Source: DASUPK01 sp963736685 (GTDB taxonomy: Bacteria > Actinomycetota > Thermoleophilia > Solirubrobacterales > 70-9). Taken from it: a stretch of 64,000 nucleotides of DNA. The notes beneath the pieces are model-generated. The model ran no database searches. It was not told the DNA's origin and saw nothing but the letters and a program-made list of their open reading frames with translations. Below, piece by piece: positions 25,090-33,385 of the stretch; position 1 is the first letter of the stretch, and each line of letters starts with the position of its first letter. Location: NCBI GenBank assembly GCA_963736685.1, contig CAVTPZ010000016.1:95061-159060 (forward strand), written 5' to 3'. The position numbers and the translations under genes are program-made.

Positions 25090-25754
25090 CCCGCCCGCGC
25101 TCCGAAGCGCCGCTGGCGCTCCTCGTACTCGGCCAGCGAGGACTCGAACGCCTCGCGCGTGAAGTCGGGCCAGAGCTCGTCCCGGAAGACGAACTCCGAG
25201 TACGCGCACTGCCAGAGCAGGTAGTTCGAGATCCGCTGCTCGCCGCTAGTCCGGATCAGCAGGTCAGGCTCGTGCATCTCGGGCGCGTAGAGGTGGCTCT
25301 CGAACTCCTCCTCCCCGCCGCCCTGGTACTTCGCCGCCGCATCGAGAATCTCAGCCCGGCCGCCGTAGTTGAAGGCGACGAAGAGCGTGATGCGGGTGTT
25401 GCCATCGGTCTTCTCCTCGGCCCAGTCCATCCGCCCGGTGAGTTCCTCGCTGATCCCTTCACGACGGCCGATGAAGCGCATCCGCACGCCCTCCTCGTCG
25501 AGCTCCGGCGTCTCGCGATCGATGCGATCGGCGAACATCGCCATCAGGCCGTCGACCTCCTCCTGGGGTCTGGTCCAGTTCTCGGTCGAGAACGAGTAGA
25601 CCGTGAGCTCCTTGATGCCGAACTCGGCGGCGTCGCGTAGCCGAGCCTTGACGACGTCGGCGCCGGCCTGATGCCCCTCGATGACGGGCAGGTCTCGCTG
25701 CTGAGCCCAGCGCCCATTCCCGTCGGTGATGATCGCGACGTATTCGGCTGCCAT
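25086..25754 (-). CDS. uppS: Isoprenyl transferase (undecaprenyl diphosphate synthase)
   Basis: 222 residues, slightly short for the family (about 240-250). Motifs: YVAIITDGNGRWAQQRDLPV (catalytic Asp), SFSTENWTRPQEEV, LFVAFNYGGRAEILDAAAKY, PDLLIRTSGEQRISNYLLWQ and CAYSEFVFRDELWPDF. It condenses isopentenyl diphosphate onto farnesyl diphosphate with cis geometry to make the lipid carrier of cell-wall synthesis. It uses the products of the MEP pathway whose genes dxr and ispG lie downstream on this strand. The N-terminus lacks the usual 20-residue lead before the DGNGRW motif. Confidence 0.95.
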   Translation of the reverse strand: MAAEYVAIITDGNGRWAQQRDLPVIEGHQAGADVVKARLRDAAEFGIKELTVYSFSTENWTRPQEEVDGLMAMFADRIDRETPELDEEGVRMRFIGRREGISEELTGRMDWAEEKTDGNTRITLFVAFNYGGRAEILDAAAKYQGGGEEEFESHLYAPEMHEPDLLIRTSGEQRISNYLLWQCAYSEFVFRDELWPDFTREAFESSLAEYEERQRRFGARAG

Positions 25755-25781
25755 TCGGAGGGAGATCGGTCCGGCCGGAGC

Positions 25782-26348
25782 CTAGACCTCCATGATCTCC
25801 TCTTCCTTGCCCTTCAAGAGCGAGTCGATCTCTCCGATGGAGCCGTCCGTGTGCTTCTGGAGCTCGGTCTCGCCGTGGTGCTCCTCGTCAGAACCCGCCT
25901 CGCCTTCCTTCTTCAGGTCGCGGAGGTCCTGCATGACGTCGCGGCGGATGTTGCGGACGGCAACGCGGCCATCCTCGGCCACGTTGTGGACGACCTTGAC
26001 GAGCTCCTTGCGGCGCTCCTCGGTGAGCTCCGGGATCTGCATACGGATCAGGTTGCCGTCGTTGGAGGGAGTCAGGCCGAGGTCGGATTCCATGACCGCC
26101 TTCTCGATCGTGCCGATCGAGGACTTGTCGTAGGGCGTCACGGTGAGCGTGCGGGCGTCTGTCGCGGCCACCTGGGCGAGCTGCTTGAGCGGTGTCTGCG
26201 CCCCGTAGTAGTCGATGTCGAGGCGGTCGAGGAGATGCGGCGAGGCGCGGCCGGTGCGGACCGTGGCGAGCTCGTTGCGCGTCGAGTCGACCGACTTCTG
26301 CATTCGCTCCTTGGCGTCTGCCAACAGCTCGTCGATCATCTCGCTCAT
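25782..26348 (-). CDS. frr: Ribosome recycling factor
   Basis: 188 residues, the standard size. Typical segments are MSEMIDELLADAKERMQKSV, TVRTGRASPHLLDRLDIDYY, GAQTPLKQLAQVAATDARTL, VTPYDKSSIGTIEKAVMESD, LGLTPSNDGNLIRMQIPELT and RRDVMQDLRDLKKEGEAGSD. With EF-G it splits the post-termination ribosome. Its ATG overlaps the pyrH stop by one base (TGATG), so the two are translationally coupled. Confidence 0.97.
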   Translation of the reverse strand: MSEMIDELLADAKERMQKSVDSTRNELATVRTGRASPHLLDRLDIDYYGAQTPLKQLAQVAATDARTLTVTPYDKSSIGTIEKAVMESDLGLTPSNDGNLIRMQIPELTEERRKELVKVVHNVAEDGRVAVRNIRRDVMQDLRDLKKEGEAGSDEEHHGETELQKHTDGSIGEIDSLLKGKEEEIMEV

Positions 26349-27103
26349 CAGCTGCGCACCCCCGGAGTTGGCTCTGTGGCGGGCTTCGAGGACACCAGGG
26401 TCCCGACCCTCTCTCCGCTGACGATCCTATCTATGTTGCGTTCGTCGGCCATGTTGAAGACGTAGATGGGCAGATCGTTGTCCATGCAGAGCGACAGCGC
26501 AGTTGAATCCATGACGCGAAGGCCGCGCTCGATCGCCTGGCGGTGGCTGATCTCGGGCAGGAACTCTGCGTTCGGGTCGACCGAGGGGTCGGCGGTGTAG
26601 ACCCCCTCCACCCCGTTCTTCGCCATCAGGATCGCCTCGGCGTGGATCTCCAGGGCCCGGAGGGCGGCGGCGGTATCCGTGGTGAAGAACGGGTTGCCGG
26701 TTCCCGCGGCGAAGATGACCGCGCGGCCCTTCTCCAGGTGCCGGATCGCGCGGCGGCGAATGTAGGGCTCGGCCACCTCCGTCACGGCCACCGCCGAGAG
26801 GACGCGGGTATCGACCCCGACCTTCTCCAGGGCGTCCTGAAGGGTGAGGGCGTTGAGCACCGTCGCCAGCATGCCCATGTAGTCGGCTGTGGCCCGGTCC
26901 ATCCCCTTGGCCGCGCCCTCCAGGCCCCGGTAGATGTTGCCGGCGCCGACGACGATCGCAACGTCGACCTCCTGGGCCCGCACCTCGCGGACCTGATTGG
27001 CGATGCGCTCGATCTGTGCGGGATCCGTCCCGTACTCGAGGTTGCCCATCAGGGCTTCCCCGGAGATCTTCAGCAGGATCCGGTTGAAGGCGGCCGAGGC
27101 CAA
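26348..27103 (-). CDS. pyrH: UMP kinase
   Basis: 251 residues, amino-acid-kinase fold. RILLKISGEALMGNLEYGTD is the phosphate-binding start; VGAGNIYRGLEGAAKGMDRA, TADYMGMLATVLNALTLQDA, FAAGTGNPFFTTDTAAALRA, AILMAKNGVEGVYTADPSVD and VMDSTALSLCMDNDLPIYVF follow. It makes UDP from UMP, feeding RNA and the UDP-sugars used by MurA and other envelope enzymes. It lies between tsf and frr, the conserved order. Confidence 0.97.
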   Translation of the reverse strand: MASAAFNRILLKISGEALMGNLEYGTDPAQIERIANQVREVRAQEVDVAIVVGAGNIYRGLEGAAKGMDRATADYMGMLATVLNALTLQDALEKVGVDTRVLSAVAVTEVAEPYIRRRAIRHLEKGRAVIFAAGTGNPFFTTDTAAALRALEIHAEAILMAKNGVEGVYTADPSVDPNAEFLPEISHRQAIERGLRVMDSTALSLCMDNDLPIYVFNMADERNIDRIVSGERVGTLVSSKPATEPTPGVRS

Positions 27104-27109
27104 GGCTTC

Positions 27110-27736
27110 CTACTCCTGCCCCACCTCGAAGCGGGAAAATCGGGCGATGCGCACGTTCTCGCCGGTCTTGGCCGCGACCTCGGCGCGCAGGTCCTCGATC
27201 GTCTTTCCCTCGTACTTGTCCTCGTTGAAGTGCTTCTGGTCGAGCAGCACGATCTCCGAGGCCCACTTCTTGATCTGGCCGTCGACGATCTTGGCGACGA
27301 TGTCGTCGGGCTTGCCGTCCTCCTTAGCCTTCTCCTCGAGGATGCGGCGCTCGTTCGCGACGTCCTCCTCAGGGATGTCCTCGAGCGAGACGTGCTGAGG
27401 GTTCATCGCCGCGATGTGGATCGCGACATCCCGTGCGAATTCCTTGAAGTCCTCGTTGAGCGCGACGAAGTCGGTCTCGCACTGCACCTCGACCAGGACG
27501 CCGATTCTCTGCTGCTTGCGCTCCCCGGTCCCGCTCATGTGGGTGTAGGCCGCGACGACGCCCTCGGCGGTGCCCCTGCCGCCCCGCTTGGCGGCGGAGG
27601 CCGCGCCCTTCTTGCGAAGGATCTCGATCGCCTTCGGCTCGTCCCCCTCGGCCTCCTCGAGGGCGTTCTTCACGTCGACGATCGGAGCGCCGGTCTTCTC
27701 TCGCAGGGCCTTGACGTCCGCCGCGCTCACCGCCAT
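27110..27736 (-). CDS. tsf: Elongation factor Ts
   Basis: 208 residues, the short actinobacterial/cyanobacterial form with one core subdomain. The N-terminal UBA-like part reads VSAADVKALREKTGAPIVDV, KNALEEAEGDEPKAIEILRK; the core contains ETDFVALNEDFKEFARDVAI and HIAAMNPQHVSLEDIPEE. It exchanges GDP on EF-Tu. The start ATG overlaps the rpsB stop, with coupling likely. It is smaller than E. coli EF-Ts (283 residues), which is normal for this form. Confidence 0.97.
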   Translation of the reverse strand: MAVSAADVKALREKTGAPIVDVKNALEEAEGDEPKAIEILRKKGAASAAKRGGRGTAEGVVAAYTHMSGTGERKQQRIGVLVEVQCETDFVALNEDFKEFARDVAIHIAAMNPQHVSLEDIPEEDVANERRILEEKAKEDGKPDDIVAKIVDGQIKKWASEIVLLDQKHFNEDKYEGKTIEDLRAEVAAKTGENVRIARFSRFEVGQE

Positions 27737-28806
27737 CAGGATTCACCTCCGGTCTGGGTCGGAGCCGGCTCGGTAGCCGTCTCGGCGTCGTCTGCCGGCG
27801 GCGGCTGAGGAATCTCGATCTCGGCCTCGCGCCGCGCCTCGGCCGGATCGCCCTGCCGGTTGTGCGCGGGCGCCGCATCCTCGGCCTGCGGTTGCGGAAT
27901 CTCCTCGCCGGCCTCGTTCTTGGCCTCGGCCTGTTTCGCCTCCGCCTGCTGGGCCGCCGCCTTCTGCTCGGCCTCCGCCTTGGCCTTGGCTTCCGCCTCG
28001 GCCTTGACCTTCTCCTCGGCCTCCTGCTTGGCCTTCTCCTCGGCCTCGCGCCGCTTGCGCTCCTCCTCCTCGCGCCGCTTCTTCTCCTCCTCCTCGGCTC
28101 GGCGCTTCTCCTCGGCCGCGCGCCACGCGGCCGCGGCGCCCTCGATCGAGGAGCCCAGTGCGCCGATGATCAGGTCGCACGAGCGGATCGCGTCGTCGTT
28201 GCCGGGGATCACGTACTGGACCGGGGACGGATCGCAGTTGGAATCCACGAGCCCGATGATCGGGATCTCGAGGCGCTCGGCCTCGCGGAGGGCGATTTCC
28301 TCGGTCTTCAGATCGATGATCACCACCGCATCGGGGACGCGCTGCATGTCCGCGACGCCGCCGAGGTTGTACTCGAGCTTGCGCAGCTCGGCCTCCATCG
28401 ACATGCGCTCCTTGGTGGGCAGCAGGTCGAGCCGGCCGTTCTCCTTGAGCTCGCGCAGCTCGTGCAGCCGCTGAATCCGCTTGCGAATCGTGTGGAAGTT
28501 GGTGAGCAGCCCACCGAGCCAGCGCCTATTGACGTACGGCATGCCACAGCGCTCGGCCCATTCCTCGACGGAGTCGCGGGCCTGCTTCTTCGTCCCGACG
28601 AAGAGGATGACTCCGCCCTTCGCCGCGACCTCGGTGACGAACTGCGTCGCCTGCTTGAGCAGCTCCTCCGTCTGGAGGAGATCGATGATGTGAATCCCCT
28701 CCCGCTCCCCGTAGATGAAGCGGCGCATGCGCGGGTTCCAGCGCCGGGTCTGGTGGCCGAAATGAACTCCGGCCTCCAGCAGCTCCTTGATGCCTACCTC
28801 GGCCAT
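27736..28806 (-). CDS. rpsB: 30S ribosomal protein S2 with long charged C-terminal extension
   Basis: 356 residues, against about 250-300 in most bacteria. Residues 1-235 are standard S2: IKELLEAGVHFGHQTRRWNP, FIYGEREGIHIIDL, FVGTKKQARDSVEEWAERCG, PDAVVIIDLKTEEIALREAE and PIIGLVDSNCDPSPVQYVIP. From about residue 236 a coiled-coil-like stretch of Glu/Lys/Arg/Ala runs for some 70 residues (EEKRRAEEEEKKRREEEERK), then a Pro/Gln-rich acidic end. The extension is in frame with high-GC third positions. S2 helps assemble the 30S head-body junction. It is the first gene of the superoperon. Confidence 0.95.
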   Translation of the reverse strand: MAEVGIKELLEAGVHFGHQTRRWNPRMRRFIYGEREGIHIIDLLQTEELLKQATQFVTEVAAKGGVILFVGTKKQARDSVEEWAERCGMPYVNRRWLGGLLTNFHTIRKRIQRLHELRELKENGRLDLLPTKERMSMEAELRKLEYNLGGVADMQRVPDAVVIIDLKTEEIALREAERLEIPIIGLVDSNCDPSPVQYVIPGNDDAIRSCDLIIGALGSSIEGAAAAWRAAEEKRRAEEEEKKRREEEERKRREAEEKAKQEAEEKVKAEAEAKAKAEAEQKAAAQQAEAKQAEAKNEAGEEIPQPQAEDAAPAHNRQGDPAEARREAEIEIPQPPPADDAETATEPAPTQTGGES

Positions 28807-29099
28807 CTGACCTTCCTATCGCTTGAAGTTGTCCGTTCGCCCCGCAGGCGTAGCCGAGGAGCAAACCGATTCATGTCGATCCCGTCGCGGCTGCGGGAAC
28901 CCGGGCGTGCCCGGGCAGCGTCCCGTGCCTCTCGGCGGGGGTTGGGTGCAAAGTCCGCGGAATTGTAGGCGGTGAGGAGCGAACGGCGGGCGCGGCCCGA
29001 AAAACCAGCGATCAAGGGGCGCGGGACAGGGGGTTAGCGAGGGGAATTGGCGCTTTTCTTCCGGTATGCGGAAAGAAAGCCCCAACGGCCACCATTTCC
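28807..29099 (-). promoter_or_regulatory. rpsB leader with promoter and a possible rluD terminator
   Basis: No gene is supported here. On the minus strand TACAAT at 28962-28967 is a good -10 box, though no clear -35 is seen 17 bases upstream. It would give an rpsB leader of about 150 bases, which holds a CCCGGG-CACG-CCCGGG hairpin; autoregulation by S2 at such leaders is known in other bacteria and only inferred here. An imperfect stem at about 29051-29083 follows the rluD stop and may be its terminator. Confidence 0.45.
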
Positions 29100-29771
29100 T
29101 CAGCCGGCGGCTCGCGCCTGCTCCAACGCCTCACGCAGATCACCGGGAAGCTCCGAGGTGAACTCCAGCCTCTCCCGGGTGCGGGGGTGCGTGAATTCCA
29201 GCCGTGAGGCGTGCAGAAACTGGCGCTCGAGCCCATGCCGCCCGCGCGTCCCATATTCGGGATCCCCGGCCACCGGATGCCCGATCGCGTCGAAGTGCAC
29301 GCGAATCTGATGCGTCCGCCCCGTCTCGAGCCGCGCGTGCGCGAGCGTGTCGGCCGGCAGCGTCTCGATCACCTCGAAGTGGGTCCGCGCCTCCCTCGAT
29401 CCGGAGCCCTTCACCGCCCGCTTCGTCCGCTGCCGCCGATCCCGCCCGAGCGGCGCGTCAATGGTCCCCGTGCGGCTCCCGAGGCGCCCCTCGACCAACG
29501 CCGTGTATTCGCGCACCACCTCACGCGCCTTCACCATCCGCGCGAGCTCGCGGAGCGAATCCTCGTTGCGGGCGACGATCATCAGGCCGGAGGTGTCCTT
29601 GTCGAGCCGGTGGACGATCCCCGCTCGCCCGCTCTCACCGCCGCCCGCTATTCCCTGCAGCAGGTCGACGAGCGTCTCCCCCTTGTGCGACGGCGCCGAG
29701 TGCACGACCAGCCCGGCCGGCTTCTCGATCACGGCCAGATCGTCGTCCAGGTGGACGATCAGCCCCTCCAC
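29100..29771 (-). CDS. RluD-family pseudouridine synthase (no S4 domain)
   Basis: About 223 residues. The catalytic motif GIVHRLDKDTSGLMIVAR with its Asp is present, followed by VKAREVVREYTALVEGRLGS, then ARLETGRTHQIRVHFDAIGH and PVAGDPEYGTRGRHG. The N-terminal S4 RNA-binding domain found in RluC/RluD is missing; the protein starts directly in the catalytic domain (VEGLIVHLDDDLAVIEKPAG). It isomerises uridines in 23S rRNA or tRNA; the exact site cannot be told. I take the GTG at 29771, one base after the lspA stop. Confidence 0.9.
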   Translation of the reverse strand: MEGLIVHLDDDLAVIEKPAGLVVHSAPSHKGETLVDLLQGIAGGGESGRAGIVHRLDKDTSGLMIVARNEDSLRELARMVKAREVVREYTALVEGRLGSRTGTIDAPLGRDRRQRTKRAVKGSGSREARTHFEVIETLPADTLAHARLETGRTHQIRVHFDAIGHPVAGDPEYGTRGRHGLERQFLHASRLEFTHPRTRERLEFTSELPGDLREALEQARAAG

Positions 29772-29772
29772 G

Positions 29773-30228
29773 TCACTCCCTCGAGCGCTCCACGTCGAGC
29801 AGCAGCAGCAGAACCCCCACCGTGATCGCCACATCGGCGAGGTTGAACGTCGGCCAGAGAGGGAGATCGATGAAGTCGGTCACGGCCCCATCCCGCACCC
29901 GGTCGGCCAGGTTTCCCAGCGCTCCTCCGATCAGCAGGGCGGCGGGAACCCAGACGAGCCAGCCGCTACGCGACCGGGAAGCGAGGTACACCAGGAATCC
30001 GAGCAGAACGACGATCGTCGCGCCGATGAAGACGGCGGAGATGTTCCCGCCGATACCGAACGCGACGCCCTCGTTGCGCACGTTCTCGAAGGCGAGGAAG
30101 GGCAGTATCTCCACCCGGTCCCCTCGCGCGACCAGCGATGTCGCGAGCGCCTTGGTGCCCTGATCGACGGCCACCACCACCCCGCACGCTGCGAGCGCGG
30201 GGACCAGCAACTCCAGCCACTTCCTCAA
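29773..30228 (-). CDS. lspA: Lipoprotein signal peptidase (signal peptidase II)
   Basis: 151 residues, the normal length, from a TTG that overlaps the yggT stop (TTGA). Four membrane helices and all family blocks are visible: VVAVDQGTKALATS, NVRNEGVAFGIGGN, GGALGNLADRVRDGAVTDFI and PTFNLADVAITVGVLLLL, the last two carrying the catalytic Asp pair. It cuts the signal peptides of lipoproteins; a substrate candidate in this window is the lipoprotein at 49.6 kb. A longer open frame upstream to 30555 overlaps yggT and is not used. Confidence 0.93.
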   Translation of the reverse strand: MRKWLELLVPALAACGVVVAVDQGTKALATSLVARGDRVEILPFLAFENVRNEGVAFGIGGNISAVFIGATIVVLLGFLVYLASRSRSGWLVWVPAALLIGGALGNLADRVRDGAVTDFIDLPLWPTFNLADVAITVGVLLLLLDVERSRE

Positions 30229-30530
30229 CCGTGAATCAGCGATACGACCACCCGCCCGACGATGAAGAGGATGAGGATCGCCAGGATCGGGCTGATATCG
30301 ATCGCCATCCCGCCTCCGCCGAGCGGCGGGATCACTCGGCGAAAGAGGTTCAGGTACGGATCCACGACCTGATGGACGAAGTCGACCGTGGCCCGCAACC
30401 AGGGGTAGTACGGCATCCGCGGGATCCACGAGAGCAGCACCCGGATGAAGATCAGGATGAAGTAGACGAGGAAGACAGCGCCGACGTAGTCCGCGACGTC
30501 GACCCGGCTGATCGCGAGCAGCGGGCTCAC
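30225..30530 (-). CDS. YggT family membrane protein
   Basis: 101 residues, two hydrophobic segments (VGAVFLVYFILIFIRVLLSW and ISPILAILILFIVGRVVVSL) joined by a loop with the family pattern WIPRMPYYPWLRATVDFVHQ, VVDPYLNLFRRVIPPLGGGG. YggT proteins accompany sepF, yggS and divisome genes in Gram-positives and affect osmotic tolerance in some; no biochemical activity is established. Start and stop overlap the proC stop and lspA start, so it is in one tightly packed transcript. Confidence 0.9.
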   Translation of the reverse strand: MSPLLAISRVDVADYVGAVFLVYFILIFIRVLLSWIPRMPYYPWLRATVDFVHQVVDPYLNLFRRVIPPLGGGGMAIDISPILAILILFIVGRVVVSLIHG

Positions 30531-31306
30531 CTGCGCACTCGCTCGAGCGACGCATCCACCGCGGCGTTCAGGGTCTCCTGGATCTTGTGCTCCTCGAGGG
30601 CGTTCAGGCCTGCCTCGGTCATTCCGCCGGGCGACGCGACCGCCCGCTTCAGAGCGGCCGGATCGTGAAGGTCCAGCAGTCCTCCGGTGGCGGCCATGGA
30701 GCGCGCGACCATGCGCAGCGCCTGGTCCTCCGTCAGGCCCTCGCGGACACCCGCCTCGACCAGGACCTCGGCCATCAGAGCCAGGTAGCCCGGTGAGCAG
30801 CCCATGATCGCCGTGGCGGCATCGATCAGTTCCTCCTCGATCTCGATCACGTCACCGAGCAGGGAGAGCAGCCTCCCCACCCGCTCTCGCTCCGTCGTCC
30901 CGAGTTTCTCCGAATAGACGACACAGAGCACGGCCTGACGCAGTTGCGCGCCCAGGTTCGGCATCACCCGTACGAGGTCGATCCCCGGAAGCGCACCGTG
31001 CAGGGTCTCGAGGGTGGTCCCGGCGAGGATCGAGAGGATCGGAGTCTCCGCCTGAACCAGGTCCGGCGCGACCTCGTCGAGAACGTTGGGCTTGACCGCA
31101 AGGACGACCAGGTCAGAGCCGTCGGCGACCGCGACGTTCCCCGTCAGAGCCTCGCCACCGACCTCCTCGGCCAGGGCCTCGGCCTTCCTCGGATCGGCAT
31201 CGGCGAACAGCATCACATCCGGCGCACCCGGCTCCCCACCGGCTGCGGCCCAGCCGCGCGCCAGTCCGCTCGCCATGTTTCCGGCGCCGATGAACCCGAC
31301 TCTCAT
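30527..31306 (-). CDS. proC: Pyrroline-5-carboxylate reductase
   Basis: 259 residues. N-terminal NADP fold MRVGFIGAGNMASGLARGWA; VLAVKPNVLDEVAPDLV; SILAGTTLETLHGALPGIDL, VRVMPNLGAQLRQAVLCVVY; and the C-terminal dimer domain DAATAIMGCSPGYLALMAEV, SPGGMTEAGLNALEEHKIQE (substrate loop). It performs the last step of proline synthesis. proC within the sepF-yggT cluster is common in actinobacteria. Its stop overlaps the yggT start by 4 bases. Confidence 0.95.
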   Translation of the reverse strand: MRVGFIGAGNMASGLARGWAAAGGEPGAPDVMLFADADPRKAEALAEEVGGEALTGNVAVADGSDLVVLAVKPNVLDEVAPDLVQAETPILSILAGTTLETLHGALPGIDLVRVMPNLGAQLRQAVLCVVYSEKLGTTERERVGRLLSLLGDVIEIEEELIDAATAIMGCSPGYLALMAEVLVEAGVREGLTEDQALRMVARSMAATGGLLDLHDPAALKRAVASPGGMTEAGLNALEEHKIQETLNAAVDASLERVRR

Positions 31307-31347
31307 GGCCGGAACTTTATTCGGCGACCGCTATCGGGCCTCAGGCC

Positions 31348-32046
31348 CTAGTTCTTCTTTCTCTTGCACTTGCTCTTCGCCGCGCGCGCCGACCGCTTGT
31401 GCTTCCTCCGCTTGCTCTTCTCCTCGCTCTTCTTCCTCTCGCACTTCTTGGGTGAAGACTCCGGCGAGGCGGGAACTCTGTCGGGCGTAGGCGTGTACTC
31501 CACGTCCGCGTTGAGATAGAGCTCGAAGCCGTTGTGCGCCTGGTTGGCCGGCATTGCCGGCGACGAACCCACGGATCCAGACCAGAGGGCCCAATTCGAA
31601 CCTGGGGCCTGGACGCCGGCAATGCCACCGTTGGCCGGGATGTCGACTCCGAGCAGGTCGCCGGCCTGCATGGGAAGGCTGGAGGAAAAGGTCTGCGCGC
31701 CCGCGCTGGACACGGTCTGCGGGTCTGTGCCGACCGCGGTGTATTGAGCGCTCCCCACCGGCCGCAGGACTCGGAGCGAGTACTGCCCGGTCCCGGTGGT
31801 CGTGATCCGCCAGCGCACGATCGTTCCGGTCACGGGCGAGGTGACGATTGCTCCGGGCTCTCCGAGCGCGATGTTGGCGAGAGTGAGCGGTCCGCCCGTC
31901 TCGGTCTCGGAGAACGGGGACCCCGCGTTCATGGGGCTGCCGACGGTCACCGTTGCCGCACCGGCCGCAGGCACGCACAGCGCGCCGATGGCCGTCACCA
32001 CGGCAAGCGAAAGACACCCCGCCAGTCGGCTAGTTCTCCCCGGCAT
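31348..32046 (-). CDS. Secreted protein with basic two-Cys tail
   Basis: 232 residues, intact. Signal peptide LAGCLSLAVVTAIGALCVPAAGA. A beta-rich body: TVTVGSPMNAGSPFSETETG, GPLTLANIALGEPGAIVTSP, VTGTIVRWRITTTGTGQYSL, RVLRPVGSAQYTAVGTDPQT, LPMQAGDLLGVDIPANGGIA. These blocks recur in the broken genes at 11433 and 13748 (LRILRPI, IKQGDAIGV). The tail, about 45 residues, is Lys/Arg/Ser-rich with two Cys (SPKKCERKK and KSKCKRKKN) around KHKRSARAAK. It interrupts the sepF-proC series and is not found there in other actinobacteria as far as I know. Function unknown. Confidence 0.75.
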   Translation of the reverse strand: MPGRTSRLAGCLSLAVVTAIGALCVPAAGAATVTVGSPMNAGSPFSETETGGPLTLANIALGEPGAIVTSPVTGTIVRWRITTTGTGQYSLRVLRPVGSAQYTAVGTDPQTVSSAGAQTFSSSLPMQAGDLLGVDIPANGGIAGVQAPGSNWALWSGSVGSSPAMPANQAHNGFELYLNADVEYTPTPDRVPASPESSPKKCERKKSEEKSKRRKHKRSARAAKSKCKRKKN

Positions 32047-32093
32047 CGGTGGAGAACGGTATGGATTCGCGTCGTCGTGCGCGACCGTAGAAA

Positions 32094-32693
32094 TTACGAC
32101 TGGTTGAAGAAGCCGCCCTCGAGCAGGCGGGCCTTCTCCTCAGCCGAGACCTCGACGTTCTCGGGCGTCAGCAGGAAGATGCCCTGCGAAATCCGCTGCA
32201 TGCCTCCGCCCAGGGCGTAGGTCATGCCGGAGGAGAAATCGATTAGCCGCTTGGAGAGCTCACGGTCGGTCGACTGAAGATTGATGATCACCGGCTTCGA
32301 GCGCTTGAACTCGTCGGCGACCTGCTGGGCGTCGTTGAAGCTGCGCGGGGTGACGACGTGCATGGAGGCGACGCCGCCACCGTTGCCGGCGGGCGCGCGA
32401 CTGCGACGGCCACGCCCGCGGCTGGGCGCCGGTTCCTCGGCCGTGTCATCCACGGAACGGATCCGCCCCCGGCGCGGGGCCGGCTCGTCCTCGCCGAAGA
32501 TGTCGTCGATGTCCTCCCCGCGGCCGCGGCCGCGGCGAGAAGGGCCGCTGACGGGCTCACGAGGCGCGACGCTCGGATCGAGCGCCATCTCGCTGCCCGT
32601 GTCGCCCTCGTCGTACTCACCCTCCTCGATGTAGTCACCCTCGACGAGACCGAAGTACTCGAGGGAACGTCTCCATGTGTCCCTGAAAGCCAT
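32094..32693 (-). CDS. sepF: Cell division protein SepF
   Basis: 199 residues. Amphipathic membrane-binding start MAFRDTWRRSLEYFGLVEGD, a long acidic/Arg-Gly-rich linker (PSRRGRGRGEDIDDIFGEDE) to about residue 110, and the globular C-terminal domain MHVVTPRSFNDAQQVADEFK, SKPVIINLQSTDRELSKRLI, DFSSGMTYALGGGMQRISQG, IFLLTPENVEVSAEEK. SepF tethers FtsZ rings to the membrane and is essential for division in actinobacteria, which lack FtsA. ftsZ itself is not in the window. A secreted-protein gene follows by 47 bases. Confidence 0.95.
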   Translation of the reverse strand: MAFRDTWRRSLEYFGLVEGDYIEEGEYDEGDTGSEMALDPSVAPREPVSGPSRRGRGRGEDIDDIFGEDEPAPRRGRIRSVDDTAEEPAPSRGRGRRSRAPAGNGGGVASMHVVTPRSFNDAQQVADEFKRSKPVIINLQSTDRELSKRLIDFSSGMTYALGGGMQRISQGIFLLTPENVEVSAEEKARLLEGGFFNQS

Positions 32694-32746
32694 CTCCGCT
32701 CAGATTCGGTTTGACGGTCGTTATTCCTCTAGCCGATGTTGACCGA

Positions 32747-33385
32747 TTATGCCCAAAGAACGGAGCCCAGGCGCACGATTGTGGCTCCTTCCTGCACCGC
32801 AACCGGCCAATCCTGGCTCGTGCCCATCGAGAGACGCTCGAGCCCGCGCTCTGCGGCCAGCGCAGCCAGTCTTTCGAAATAGGGCCGCGAGGCCTCCGGA
32901 TCCTCAGTGAACGGGGGCATCGTCATCAGCCCGGAGACCCTCACGGGGCAGCGCTCGATGAACTCGTCGAGCCCTTCCGGGGCGATTCCGCCCTTCTCGG
33001 CCTCTCCGGAGAGGTTCACCTCCACGAGCACCTCCGTGTCCGGGCCGCCATGGCGCCCCAGCTGCTCGAGGACCGAGTCGGAGGCGACCGAGTGGATCAG
33101 CCTCACCAGCGGCAGGATCCGCTTGACCTTGCGGCTCTGCAGGTTGCCGATGAAGTCCCAGGTGAAGCGCTCGCCCCAGCGCTCGCGCTTCTCCTCCAGG
33201 TCCTGCTGGCGATTCTCGCCGACCAGCGCGACCCCGGCCTCGGCGAGGACCCCCATGTCATCGGGCTGGATGTACTTGGTCGCGGCGAGGATCTCGACAT
33301 CTGGGCCGGCCTGCTCGCGGATCCGGTCGAGGTTGGAGCGGATTCGCTCCAGGTCCAGGTTCGTGACGGGCTCGACCATCCTCAA
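32747..33385 (-). CDS. YggS family PLP homeostasis protein
   Basis: 212 residues of the alanine-racemase N-terminal-like barrel. The PLP Lys lies in VEILAATKYIQPDDMGVLAE; other family blocks are GENRQQDLEEKRERW, FIGNLQSRKVKRILPLV, IHSVASDSVLEQL, EVLVEVNLSGEAEKGGIAPE and LSMGTSQDWPVAVQEGATIV, RLGSVLWA. It binds pyridoxal phosphate and balances vitamin B6 and amino-acid pools. Its ATG overlaps the pgeF stop by 4 bases. The order pgeF-yggS-sepF is conserved in actinobacteria. Confidence 0.94.
   Translation of the reverse strand: MRMVEPVTNLDLERIRSNLDRIREQAGPDVEILAATKYIQPDDMGVLAEAGVALVGENRQQDLEEKRERWGERFTWDFIGNLQSRKVKRILPLVRLIHSVASDSVLEQLGRHGGPDTEVLVEVNLSGEAEKGGIAPEGLDEFIERCPVRVSGLMTMPPFTEDPEASRPYFERLAALAAERGLERLSMGTSQDWPVAVQEGATIVRLGSVLWA

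Noticed and set aside
27862..28968. Long plus-strand open frame opposite rpsB
   Set aside because: It is the complement of the Glu/Lys/Ala-rich S2 gene; the Leu/Arg-rich translation has no domain and the minus-strand gene is certain.
29773..30555. Long version of lspA extending over yggT
   Set aside because: The extra N-terminal part is an out-of-frame reading of yggT; the TTG at 30228 gives a normal-sized LspA with a TTGA overlap.
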